From Linum tenue (taxonomy: Eukaryota; Streptophyta; Magnoliopsida; Malpighiales; Linaceae): a stretch of DNA of 64,000 bases. The stretch's first letter is position 1. Every line of letters starts with the position of its first letter. This document shows, in pieces, positions 55,432-64,000 of this stretch. The translations under genes and the position numbers were made by a program. The stretch spans positions 16,244,001-16,308,000 of the forward strand of contig CAMGYJ010000011.1 in NCBI GenBank assembly GCA_946122785.1, written 5' to 3'. The notes under the pieces were generated by a model that was not told the DNA's origin, searched no databases, and saw only the letters and a program-made list of their open reading frames with translations.

Positions 55432-56195
55432 TTGAACTATGATTTTAGCATAAAATGCCCTAACGCAAACTTTTACGGCACGACCTTGATATGGTTTTAC
55501 AATTTTTTTATTTTTTCTGAACATAAGGCTCGGGTTGAAGGAACGTATAAAGCCTGATTTAACCATGATTGAACTACGATTTTAGTATAAAATATCGTAA
55601 TGCTAACTTTTCCGCTACGCCCTTCAATATGGTTTTACAATTCTTGAGTTTTTTTGAAGATACATCGACGCTCGGGTTGGAGCACCGTCAAGTCTGATTT
55701 TAACCACGGTTGAACTACGATTTTAGCACAAATACCCCTAATGCTAACTTTTACGGTATGATGTTACAATTTTTTATTTATTTTTCTGAACATAAATCGA
55801 GACTCGGGTTGGAGTTACGTGTTTGGATTTTCTGAACATAAATCGAGGCTCGGGTTGGAGCAATGTGTCTGATTTAACCATGGTTGAACTACGATTTTAT
55901 TACAAAATACCTTAATGCTAACTTTTCCTATATGACTTTCGGTATGATTTTACAAATTTTTATTTTTCTGTACATAAATCGCTACTCGGGAGACTATGGG
56001 TTAGAGTAACGTGTTTTTTTTTAACATAAATATGCTCTGGTTAGCGGGACATGTCAAGTCTGATTTAACCATGGTTGAACTACGATTTTAGTACAAAATA
56101 CCTTAATGCTAACTTTTCCCTTCATGACTTTCGGTATGATTTTACAATTTTTTATTTTTCTGAACATAAATCGATACTCGGATTGGAGTAACAAG
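55432..56195. repeat. Five diverged tandem units of 137-191 bp
   Basis: Units start with 'ttgaactacgattttag' at 55432, 55569, 55710, 55884 and 56075. Each continues with 'acaaaataccttaatgctaa', 'cttttcc', 'ttttacaatttttta', and 'gaacataaatcgagactcgg'. The last is cut short. Unit 3 has an internal duplication of the 'ctcgggttggag' part. Confidence 0.85.
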
Positions 56196-56349
56196 GCTAA
56201 AACAATTGCATTTTCCCACTTCCATGGTAACATTGAGAATTGAGCTGCAGGTGAGAGGAAAATGACAACATGTCATTCATATAAAACTCTTGACATGACA
56301 AGATCTTGACATTCTACGTCAATCTCAAAGAAGTTCCTTTACCTGGAGC

Positions 56350-57845
56350 AGTTTTGCTAAAGCTGCAAATCTTCTAAAAAAAAAGGATGTGCGTGGAACA
56401 TTAAGAATGGTAAACGGACTAAATTTTGGTTGGATTCCTGGATTTTGCAGGTTCCCCTTCAGGAAGTGGCGGAGGGCGCTATCCCCGAAGAGCAAATAAT
56501 GGCACTTATTGCTGCCTTTGTTCGAGACGACGGGAGTTGGCGAATAGGGCTCTTCTCCGACCTGCTACCCATGGATGTTATTCAGAAAATCTTGAGTGTT
56601 GCAGTTGAAAAAATCTCCCAAGAGGACGGCCAGTTGTTCTGGATTGCCTCGGCTGATGGGCGGTTCTCGCTCAAGTCCGCCTACACCCTACTCGCTCAAC
56701 ATCATCTCACATCAAACGACAGAATTTGTAAGGTGATATGGCAGTTACCAGTGCCGGAAAGAGTCCGATGATTTATGTGGTTGACATTACTTGGCAAGAT
56801 AACTACTAATCTTCTTCGGTACAACAGGAGAGTGGCGGCTGCACCGCATTGCCTGAGATGTACAGAACAGCCTGAGACAATCCTTCACATCTTGAGAGAC
56901 TGTCCACCTGCACTGTATCTCTGGAGCCGCCTGGTCTCGAACCACCGACATCTGCTTTTCTTCTCTTCCAGCCAGGACGAGTGGCTACGGGCGAACATGC
57001 TTTGCGAGGACCCCACGGACACCAGGATCCCTTATTCTTCCTTTGTTAGTATGGCTCCATGGCTGCTCTAGAAGAATCGAACAACAACATCTTTTACAGG
57101 GATAGAGGCAGCGCTCTCACCTCCATATTTGGTGCACTCCATTAGTTTGAAGACCCATATTTGGCACAATTCTTGGCATGCTCCTTCCTTTATGCTAGAC
57201 AATAGAAGGCGCCCAGCGGAGCGGATAATGGCCAACATTGGTTGGACTCCTCCATAAGAGGGGTGGGTTACTTTAAATATAGATGGGGCCTCTAATGGAA
57301 ATCCAGGGCAGGCTGGAGCAGGGGGCATCATTCGAGATTCGACTGGGAAATGGCAAGGGGGTTTTGTTGCGAACATTGGGACAGCTACGACTGCTCTTGT
57401 GGAGCTGTGGGTATTCAACTATGGTCTTGAGCTGGCGTGGAAGACAGTACAAAGGGTCATCACTGTTGAGTCAGACTCCCAAGTAGCCATCCAGTTGATT
57501 CATAACAGATTGGATCCGATCCATCCTTATGCTACTCTCCTCTCTGTCATTCGCAGGAAGCTGAGCTATGATTGGATGGTACGCATTATTCATACATACC
57601 GAGAAGGGAATAGAGCCGCGAACTGGCTCTCGAAGCACAGTCTCGTCTATCCCTACGGTATGCATGAACTTGCAGACCCTCCTACTAGACTACGTTCGAT
57701 TCTTAGGGATGACATCATGGGAACAACTTTTGAGCGTCGAGTAATTACTCGAACATCTTCTTCTTCTTCTTCTTCTTCATCACCTGTAACCTCCCTCTCT
57801 GTTTCTTGGTTTCGGCCTCCACGCAATGCGAAAAAAAAACTTTAA
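56350..57845 (+). pseudogene. LINE ORF2 remnant (zf-RVT and RNase H), with poly(A) tail
   Basis: Pieces: WLDSWILQVP-type frame to FSLKSAYTLLAQ, then TGA at 56772-56774. Next FMWLTLLGKITTN and CLRCTEQPETILHILRDCP (zf-RVT) follow to a stop at 57069. After a frame change come DGASNGNPGQAGAGGIIRDS (RNase H), VELWVFNYGLELAW, VESDSQVAIQLI and REGNRAANWLSKHSL to 57845. An A-run (57831-57839) marks the 3' end. The 5' part of ORF2 is absent. No target duplication was found. Confidence 0.88.
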
Positions 57846-58065
57846 TTATTAGGAAGGATAATTATTCGTAATAGCTATTTAAACCCATAACCATTATGAA
57901 TGGAACATTGAATAAAAAATTCAAATAGTTACCAGTCTCCTACAAACTATATCCAGAACTCCCTCCCACATAAATGAGAGAAAAACATTGAACCATTTAT
58001 GTTATGCGAAACTCCCAAAACACTACCTACCATAAAATATTATGAAAACAACTCCAGTTCTGGTC

Positions 58066-58503
58066 CTATTTCATTAGGCTCACTCGGTTCCATTGATAAC
58101 AAAAGTCAAACATACGAGTGGCGGTGTCGTAAAAACACGGGCCACTCTCCTTAACAATCCATTGACAATTGCTACAACGCTCGTAATCCCTGTGCCAAGT
58201 GTAGATGTCAAACCAATGAATCTTTCCATCTCCCCACTCCATCGCGCAGTAGAATAATGTAGTATGAAAGAGGTTTGGACGAAATGTCCAATCTACGCCA
58301 TAATGTGTCTTTAGCACATGGATCCCGAGATCGTCGTCTTTGGATTTGCAATGAATCCTAAGTTCCTGACCTCCTCCCAGTTCGTTCCAAACTATCACCT
58401 TTGTTTTTCGATAACCAAATTCAATCCAACTCTTTGCCTCAGTGAAAGAATTTGTTAGTGTTAGTAATAAGAGGGCAACGAAAAAGCAATTCTGCATATG
58501 CAT
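58066..58503 (-). CDS. S1/SPH-type secreted protein
   Basis: 145 residues in a single exon. Residues 1-23 form a signal peptide (NCFFVALLLLTLTNSFTEA). The mature part has the SPH pattern: HCKSKDDDLG, FRPNLFHTTLFYC, WGDGKIHWFDIY, C-x2-C, and GPCFYD. Cysteines are at 52, 86, 110, 113, 123 and 135. In poppy the S1 founder acts as the stigma determinant of self-incompatibility. Most relatives in other plants have unknown roles as small secreted, stress- or reproduction-linked proteins. A TATA-like box (58541-58549, minus strand TATATAG) lies about 40 bp upstream of the ATG. The start could equally be Met3. Its paralog lies at 60844-61311. Confidence 0.92.
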   Translation of the reverse strand: MHMQNCFFVALLLLTLTNSFTEAKSWIEFGYRKTKVIVWNELGGGQELRIHCKSKDDDLGIHVLKTHYGVDWTFRPNLFHTTLFYCAMEWGDGKIHWFDIYTWHRDYERCSNCQWIVKESGPCFYDTATRMFDFCYQWNRVSLMK

Positions 58504-58540
58504 TGTTGTTTCGTTCTTTGTTTGATCACTAAAAATGAGG

Positions 58541-58549
58541 CTATATATT
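58541..58549 (-). promoter_or_regulatory. TATA box of the first SPH gene
   Basis: The minus strand reads AATATATAG, 38-46 bp upstream of the ATG. Confidence 0.5.
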
Positions 58550-59084
58550 TCTTTACTTATAGGTGAAGATTAATGCATGTGATTGAGGTTGTTTTTTGTT
58601 TGATTGTTTTTACCGTAAAACTCGTTCCATAAATCTATGAGTAATATGAACTGGATGACGATTGTAACATAATTAATGGATAGAAACATCATTTTTGCAT
58701 TGAAGTTCGGAAATTTGACCATTTCAGTTTATAAGTATTTTCTACAAGAAGAAAAACCCCATAAATTATTGTTGAGAGATAAATATGATGTCACTTGTAC
58801 TCGTAGTCGTGAGTATCCATCCCTCCCCCACAATGATTGAGGGGAACCCCTCGTTAATTGACAGGATACGAGACGAGTATGAGTCATACTCATAAATAAA
58901 TTAGCGAGAATGAGTATAGTTGCTCATCATGATACTCATAACCGCTCATATGATTTCATATATTACCTACACTCAGATGCCATATGATCCTTCCCTCCTC
59001 TATCCCTAAAATTTAAATTTTTTCTTATGTTTGTCATACTTTTTGGATAGGCTACAAATGATCATATATAATGTTTGGGTAAAT
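58550..59084. other. Intergenic, no gene
   Basis: It contains repeated 'gagtatgagtcatactc' and 'actcata' motifs at 58795-58960 that resemble a decayed repeat. Confidence 0.4.
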
Positions 59085-60660
59085 TGCAAGATTGGTCACT
59101 AAGATTACTAAAAATATTCATGTTTTGCCACTAAAATTATTTAATTTCAATAATGGTCACTAAGTTTAGTAAAACATGCCACAGTTGGTCACCCTCTGTT
59201 AGTCTCCATCCAACTCTGTCAATAGAGTCCGTTAAATGCTGACGTGGCAAACTAAATCGCCTAATCAGTCGAATTTAGCCCGAAAAATACTAAACCCAAC
59301 CCGTCACATCATCAAAACCATAACCTAACCTAATACAAACCCTAACCCGACCCAAAAATATCATCTTGAACCTCCTCCGCCTTCTGCTTCTCCCTCTCTT
59401 CCTACATCTTCATGCTCACCAACAAAGGTGTGCCCCCTCCATCTCCATGATCGTGGGATTACCCGACCTTGATTTCCAATTGAGCAAGACGAAGAAGAGG
59501 AGGGGGCGGCGATGATAGCTCGGCGGAGGATCCTGGGGGTGACCTTGGCGATGCTCTGACGAATGGGGTAGATCTTAGATGTGTGCGCCGCCTTACTTGA
59601 CCCGAATCCGCATGCCGACGGTAGGGATGGCAATTACCCACCCATGGGTAATTTTACCCAAATCCAAATAGATCCATTTAGTATGGGTAGGGTTTGGATG
59701 AAGTGTATATGGGTTTGGGGGTTTGTAGATGGGTTTGGGTTAGGTATGGATATTGCTTTCATAATGTAAATGAGTATGGGTTGGATATGGATATCCATTT
59801 ACTTGAGGGTGTTTTAACTACACACACAAAAATTGGACCTATTTGTAAAACTTGAAAAGTTTAGGTACCAAAATGTAAGACAAAAAAAATTTAGGTACCA
59901 AAACGTAATTTTCCATCGATATTTTGAGGACTTATATGCAAAAAAAATTAAATTTAGGTACTAAATCTGCATATCTATTAAGTTTAGGTACCAAACTGTA
60001 ATTTGCCTTTGGGGATGGGTACAAACCCAAATCCATGTGTTAAAAACCCAACCCAACCCAAGTAAATGGGTATGGGTACAAATCCATCAAACTCTACCCA
60101 TCTACCATTTATTTGGAATCCATACCCAACCCAATTGGGTTGGATAGTAAAATACCCATGGGTATGGGCAAAATTGCCATCCCTAGCCGACGGGTGATGT
60201 CTTTGCTGCTACAGCCGCCGTCATTGTTAGGTTTTTTTTTGGTGGACAGATGGAGATGGAAAACTCTTCTGCTGCGGAGGAAAAGGAGAAATCGTGTGGA
60301 TTTTATATGAAGGTTTGTGGTAAGTTCTAAAATAGTGTCCCTGAATTGTTTGGGCGTTCACTGAACCTGAAACCAAATTGCGAATTTGTTTGTTAATCGG
60401 ATGCGGAGGAGAAGGATGAGAGAGGTAGAGGAGTTTCAAGATGTTTTGTTCGGGTCGGGTTAGGGTTTGTATTGGGTTGTATTAGGTTATGGTTTTAATG
60501 ATGTGGAAGGTGGTTAGGGTTTGTATTGGGTTGTATCAGGTTAAATTCCATTGATTAGGCGATTTCGTTTGCCACGTCAGCATTTAACGAACTCTATTAC
60601 CGAAGTTGGACGGAAACTAACGAAGAGTGGCCATTTTAGTTGGAATTATCTTGTCATTCA
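59085..60660. mobile_element. Pack-MULE-like element (long inverted arms, GC-rich core), split by a hAT MITE
   Basis: The left arm 59190-59345 is the inverse of the right arm 60448-60632: 'ccgttaaatgctgacgtggcaaa' vs 'tttgccacgtcagcatttaacg', and 'ctaacctaatacaaacccta' vs 'tagggtttgtattgggttg'. The outer part (59085-59190) is a 'ttggtcacta' repeat section. The interior (59346-60447) is GC-rich with coding-like blocks (59361-59633 minus; 60181-60440) that may be captured gene pieces. No transposase. The 9-bp duplication expected for Mutator was not confirmed. Confidence 0.6.
59622..60185. mobile_element. hAT MITE
   Basis: The termini 'tagggatggcaat' and 'attgccatcccta' form a perfect 13-bp TIR, flanked by exact 8-bp duplications 'gccgacgg' (59614-59621, 60186-60193). 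The interior is 'atgggta/gggtttgg' and 'acccaa' repeats, with 'tttaggtaccaaaa' units in the middle like those of the MITE at 10180-10633. 564 bp. Confidence 0.93.
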
Positions 60661-60843
60661 CCTTATTACCAACCACCAGTAGGAAACCTTTCTACTCCAA
60701 GATATTTTCAAATCCATCTAAGTGATAAAAAAACATTATCAGACAAAGAAATTCCTTTTTATTTTCATGAAAAAAATATATCACTTATTCATGAACAAAG
60801 ATAAAATATTATGTTTCTCTCTTATTTTTTCTCATTCCATAAT

Positions 60844-61311
60844 CTAAACTATTTCTTCATTATTCCAAGGCTCACACTTGTCATAATCATGAGTTTGTAG
60901 ATTGTACTTACACAACCCAAAAGGTTTGACAAGATATTTACAGTTAATGCAATTCATAGCCATATCATCATAGACATCATACCAGTGAACCCTGCCGCTG
61001 CCGGGCCACTCAAAGGAACAATAGAATAGGGTTGTGAAAAATATATTTGGCCTAAACCCAAAATGAAAGCTATCATCATATCTCAACATTCTTATCCCAA
61101 GGTCATCGTCCTTTGACTTGCAATGTAGCTTCACCTGGGCCCTACTCTGAAGCGCGTTGGTAATTGTCACTGTTTTCTTTATAGGGAAAAAGCCATTTGT
61201 ACGTTCTGCTTTGGCAACGTCGTTGACTACTGTAAAGATCACCATAGATATAACATTAACTATCAAAATTGCCCTCCTCATACTAATGCTCAAAACCATC
61301 TTGGTATGCAT
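60844..61311 (-). CDS. S1/SPH-type secreted protein, paralog of 58066-58503
   Basis: 155 residues from the ATG at 61311. A longer frame exists upstream but would begin before the TATA-like box. The N terminus MRRAILIVNVISMVIFTVV (residues 11-29) is a signal peptide or signal anchor. The mature part has HCKSKDDDLG, FRPNIFFTTLFYC, WPGSGRVHWYDVY, C-x2-C, and FGLCKYN. Cysteines at 64, 98, 121, 124, 134 and 146 match the paralog at 58066-58503 in spacing (34, 23-24, 3, 10, 12). It has the same strand and fold, and is probably a local duplicate. The role is unknown beyond the family. Confidence 0.9.
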   Translation of the reverse strand: MHTKMVLSISMRRAILIVNVISMVIFTVVNDVAKAERTNGFFPIKKTVTITNALQSRAQVKLHCKSKDDDLGIRMLRYDDSFHFGFRPNIFFTTLFYCSFEWPGSGRVHWYDVYDDMAMNCINCKYLVKPFGLCKYNLQTHDYDKCEPWNNEEIV

Positions 61312-61363
61312 TGTGCTATAGTACTGAATGTATAATGCTGGTATTTGTGAGTGAAAAAGATTG

Positions 61364-61370
61364 CTATATA
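61364..61370 (-). promoter_or_regulatory. TATA box of the second SPH gene
   Basis: The minus strand reads TATATAG about 55 bp upstream of the preferred ATG (61311), which fits transcription starting near 61335. Confidence 0.5.
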
Positions 61371-61725
61371 TGTCAAGCATAGTGCACCAATTTAGCATTT
61401 TCAATTTGGTTATTTCTATGGATAACACAAATCTGTTTTATTTTCTATTTTGTGCTCTTTATTTTCCGAAGTTTATGATCAAGATACGATTGAATAGTTC
61501 TTCGTTTGTTCCACCGTGACTATGAAAGAATTTTAGTAGCACAAAATTTAAACAAATAAACTTAAGTAAAAATATATATATATTTATTCATTAAAATGTA
61601 TTAAAAACCCAACCAACCAAACCATCCGATTTCTTTAACTGGGGTAGTTCAATCTCCTCTCCACAGCCAAAAACTCATCAAATTACTGTGCAACATAGTA
61701 AATACAAAAAAAGCATCGTACAACG

Positions 61726-63244
61726 ATGAATGACGCCTTTATGCTGAAAATAGCCTGGAGAGTGCTTAAGGAAAAGAACAGCTTATGGGCCAAGGTAATT
61801 CGCTGCAAATACCTGAAGGAAGAAGATGGAGTCCTCAAACCACGTACGACAGGCCGGCTCTCGAACCTATGGCGGGGCGTTCTACGAGTGATACATTGGG
61901 TGCCAAAAGGAGCTCTTTGGAACGTCCGCAGTGGTAGCCAGGTACGCTTTTGGGAGGATAGATGGCTCTTTGATGGCCCGCCACTATCAGAATTGGCGGT
62001 GGGGCTTCCACAGGCAGCGAGATCGGTGCAGGTGGCTGAAATGGTCCTTAACGGAGATTGGAATTTGGACTATATGAATGCTTTTCTTCCCCCCCCAAGT
62101 CGTTCAACAGATCCAGCTACATGAGGTCCCTAATGGGGTTGAGGATGACGAGCTTTTGTGGCGGTTCACCCAAAATGGCCAATTCTCGCTTAAATCGGCA
62201 TATGCTTTGATTGATGAGGAGCACCAACCTGTCCCAGCCAACCATGTCTGGCGTGCAATTTGGAAGACCCCGACAATCCAACGTATTAGAGCATTCCTTT
62301 GGTTGGCGGGTCACAACAGATTATTGACGAACACGGAAAGAGTGAGACGCCATCTGACCAGCCAGTGGTCTTGCCCAGTTTGTGGGGATGGAGTCGAAAA
62401 CACCCTGCACGTAATCCGTGACTGTCCGTTTGCTAGGGAGGTTTGGTCATCTTTCCTTGTGAACGAACCAGATGAGAAATTCTTCCAACAGGAGTTGAGG
62501 AATTGGCTACTCTATTACCTATCAGGGAAGAGTGAGAATATTGATGCAACGTTGTTCTTGGCGGTTTGCTGGCTGCTCTGGAGGAACCGAAATGAATTGG
62601 TGTTTGAGAAGAAAAAGGGGACAGCTTCACAAGTCCAGAGTGGCGCCCGAAGACTGAAGCACAGTATGGAGGAGGCTTGTTCACGGGGAGGTTCTCTACT
62701 GGGGGATAAGGAACAAGGTTCTTGGCGGAAGATTGGTTGGCGGAAACCCCAGCCTGGGTGGTCGTGCATCAATACAGATGGATCGGGGGCGTTGGGACAG
62801 CAAAGCTCAGCGGCAGGAGGCGTTATACGTGGGGAGGATGGTAGATTCTTAGGCGCTTTTGCCATGAATCTGGGAGAGGGCTCGGTTACTAGAGCCGAAT
62901 TGATGGGCATTATTCAGGGTTTGCAATGCACGTGGGAGCTTGGAGTTAGGAAAGCAGTCCTCCAAACGGACTCAAGGGCGGGGGTGGAGCTCATAAGTTC
63001 TGCTAGTTCACTTCATCCCCACTACCAGCTTGTGCTTCAAGTGCGAAGATTGAGAGAGCGACAATGGGAAACTGAAATTGAGCATGTCTTTCGGGAGGGG
63101 AACGTCGCGGCTGACTTCTTGGCGTCAACGGAGCATTCCCTGCCCTTGGGAGTTCACTTGATTACGATCCCGCCCCCTCTTCTTAATTTCTGGTTGCTGT
63201 ACGACCTGGAGGGGAATCAAAGCCCCAGGTTCATTTCCAGTTAA
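61726..63244 (+). pseudogene. LINE ORF2 C-terminal half: zf-RVT and RNase H
   Basis: The first frame (61726-62124) gives NDAFMLKIAWRVLKE ... GALWNVRSGSQVRFWEDRWL. A frameshift in the C-run at about 62089-62096 then passes to the second frame (to 63244): FSLKSAYALIDEE, CPVCGDGVENTLHVIRDCPFAREVW (zf-RVT), then RNase H with NTDGSG (Asp), RAELMGII (Glu), QTDSRAGVELI (Asp) and FREGNVAADFLA (Asp). All four RNase H acidic residues are present. The endonuclease and RT core are missing by 5' truncation. Confidence 0.9.
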
Positions 63245-63250
63245 TTTGTT

Positions 63251-63268
63251 GGGCGCCCTTTAGCGCCC
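63251..63268 (+). repeat. Stem-loop near the LINE 3' end
   Basis: Stem 'gggcgc'/'gcgccc' with a 6-nt loop (cttta core), just after the ORF2 stop and before the poly(A). It could help the RT recognise the RNA. Confidence 0.6.
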
Positions 63269-63309
63269 GTTGCTCACAAAAAAAAAAAAAAAAATACAAA
63301 AAAAAGCAT

Positions 63310-64000
63310 TATAAACTTAAATTTCATAAAACCCAAGGTTCTATGGTCTCGACATTGGTTCAAATGACTGGCAATTGTCTTGGACATGGGGAAAAGGCTT
63401 TTTGGGTGGTGGAAAACATGGCATGAGGCCCTACATCTTCAACCTAAAACCCAAGGTTCTATGGTCTCGACTAAGAACCTTTCCTACAAACAAAGGCCAC
63501 TAGCATCGGCCAAAAACCACACTTCCCTTCTTCCAAACCACTACCAATCACAAACCACATTCATGCACACTTCTTCGACCTATCTTGCTATTCTCATTTC
63601 AAACCTAGTAGTGAAGGAGGTCATCAAACAATTTAGGTGTTTTAATGGCTTGAGTGCCAAGAAACCCTTTCTAGAGCATACACTTATACTTTTTTTGGCC
63701 ACTCTCTACTTTTATTTACCGCGTTTTATTACCTTTTTCGTTTCTTTGGCTCTTTCTTTCTTTTTCTGTTTTTTTCTAGGGGGTACTAGAGATCTAAACA
63801 CATGCCACTTCTTTCATTTAACGAACAATGCTGTCCATTTAAGAACTTTCCTCCAACACTACCTTCTCATTTCTAGCAAGAACGGTGTAAAACCATCTAT
63901 TTAGAACCTCAATGGAGCTCAAAAGTGAGAACTCTGAGACACAAGGATGACTCACACTTTGACATGAAAAAGACGATCGACACAAAACTCACATGGCTAC
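63310..64000. other. Stretch with one long frame of unknown reality
   Basis: The open frame 63380-63904 (174 codons) has a hydrophobic Phe/Leu-rich stretch (about residues 102-135) but no recognisable family. The 22-bp phrase around 'aaggttctatggtctcgac' occurs twice, at about 63337-63355 and 63453-63471. I would not call it a gene without transcript evidence. Confidence 0.3.

Larger units (their letters stand above)
61717..63292 (+). mobile_element. 5'-truncated LINE
   Basis: Target duplications 'aatacaaaaaaagcat' (61701-61716) and 'aatacaaaaaaaagcat' (63293-63309) flank it, differing by one A. A poly(A) tail (about 63278-63294) precedes the right copy. The content is the C-terminal part of plant LINE ORF2. 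It is otherwise open except for one frameshift in a C-run. Confidence 0.92.

Noticed and set aside
63380..63904. 174-codon frame as a host gene
   Set aside because: No recognisable domain or promoter. It follows a LINE and contains a 22-bp direct repeat with sequence just upstream.

Overview
This window looks like a repeat-dense stretch of a flowering-plant, probably eudicot, nuclear genome. The base composition is AT-rich. Genes are few and short (an OVATE-family protein, a RING-H2/ATL-type protein, and two S1/SPH-type secreted proteins). Nearly everything else is transposable elements typical of plants: Ty1/copia and gypsy-like LTR elements, L1-type LINEs with zf-RVT and RNase H tails, CACTA, hAT, Mutator-like and Helitron-type elements. 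I cannot name the species from the sequence.

Layout. 1-2600: decayed genic-looking sequence with no intact gene. 2619-8439: a GGGTCGGGTT-rich hAT-like element, with an old, broken copia element on the minus strand inserted in it. 10180-10633: a hAT MITE. 11307-11957 (-): OVATE gene. About 12615-13181: a Helitron-like piece. 14508-14909 (+): RING gene. 15456-20936: a young copia element, nearly intact, with a 5-bp target duplication. 21716-25600: a 5'-truncated LINE (-) with a 17-bp target duplication, split by a 1.9-kb CACTA element. 25868-26315: an inverted-repeat element. 26975-28005 and 28318-29299: two copies of a ~1-kb Mutator-like element. 29633-30322: a hAT element with a transposase remnant. 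30331-32365: unknown sequence ending in a Helitron-like 3' terminus. 32694-33360: diverged tandem repeats.

33634-40578: a gypsy-like LTR carrying an almost full-length LINE (34776-39617, -). 40579-41960: a Tnt1-like copia fragment. 42438-43088: another hAT element. 44785-49074: two direct copies of a gypsy-like LTR (-), one carrying a hAT insertion. 49480-53326: an inverted-repeat block containing a young 2.7-kb LTR element (50317-53032) whose single ORF of 695 codons has no recognisable polymerase domain. 53522-54345: a large palindrome made of two inverted MITE copies. 55432-56195: tandem repeats. 56350-57845: a LINE remnant. 58066-61311: two SPH genes (-) flanking a Pack-MULE-like element with a hAT MITE inside it. 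61717-63292: a 5'-truncated LINE (+).

The four host genes do not form a pathway: one is a likely transcription co-regulator (OVATE), one a membrane RING protein that lacks two zinc ligands, and two are secreted paralogs. The elements give a readable order of insertions, because target duplications, nesting and LTR divergence can all be seen. The most noteworthy items are the 2.7-kb LTR element with its own long ORF, the RING protein in which both lost ligands belong to one zinc site, and the nested insertions.
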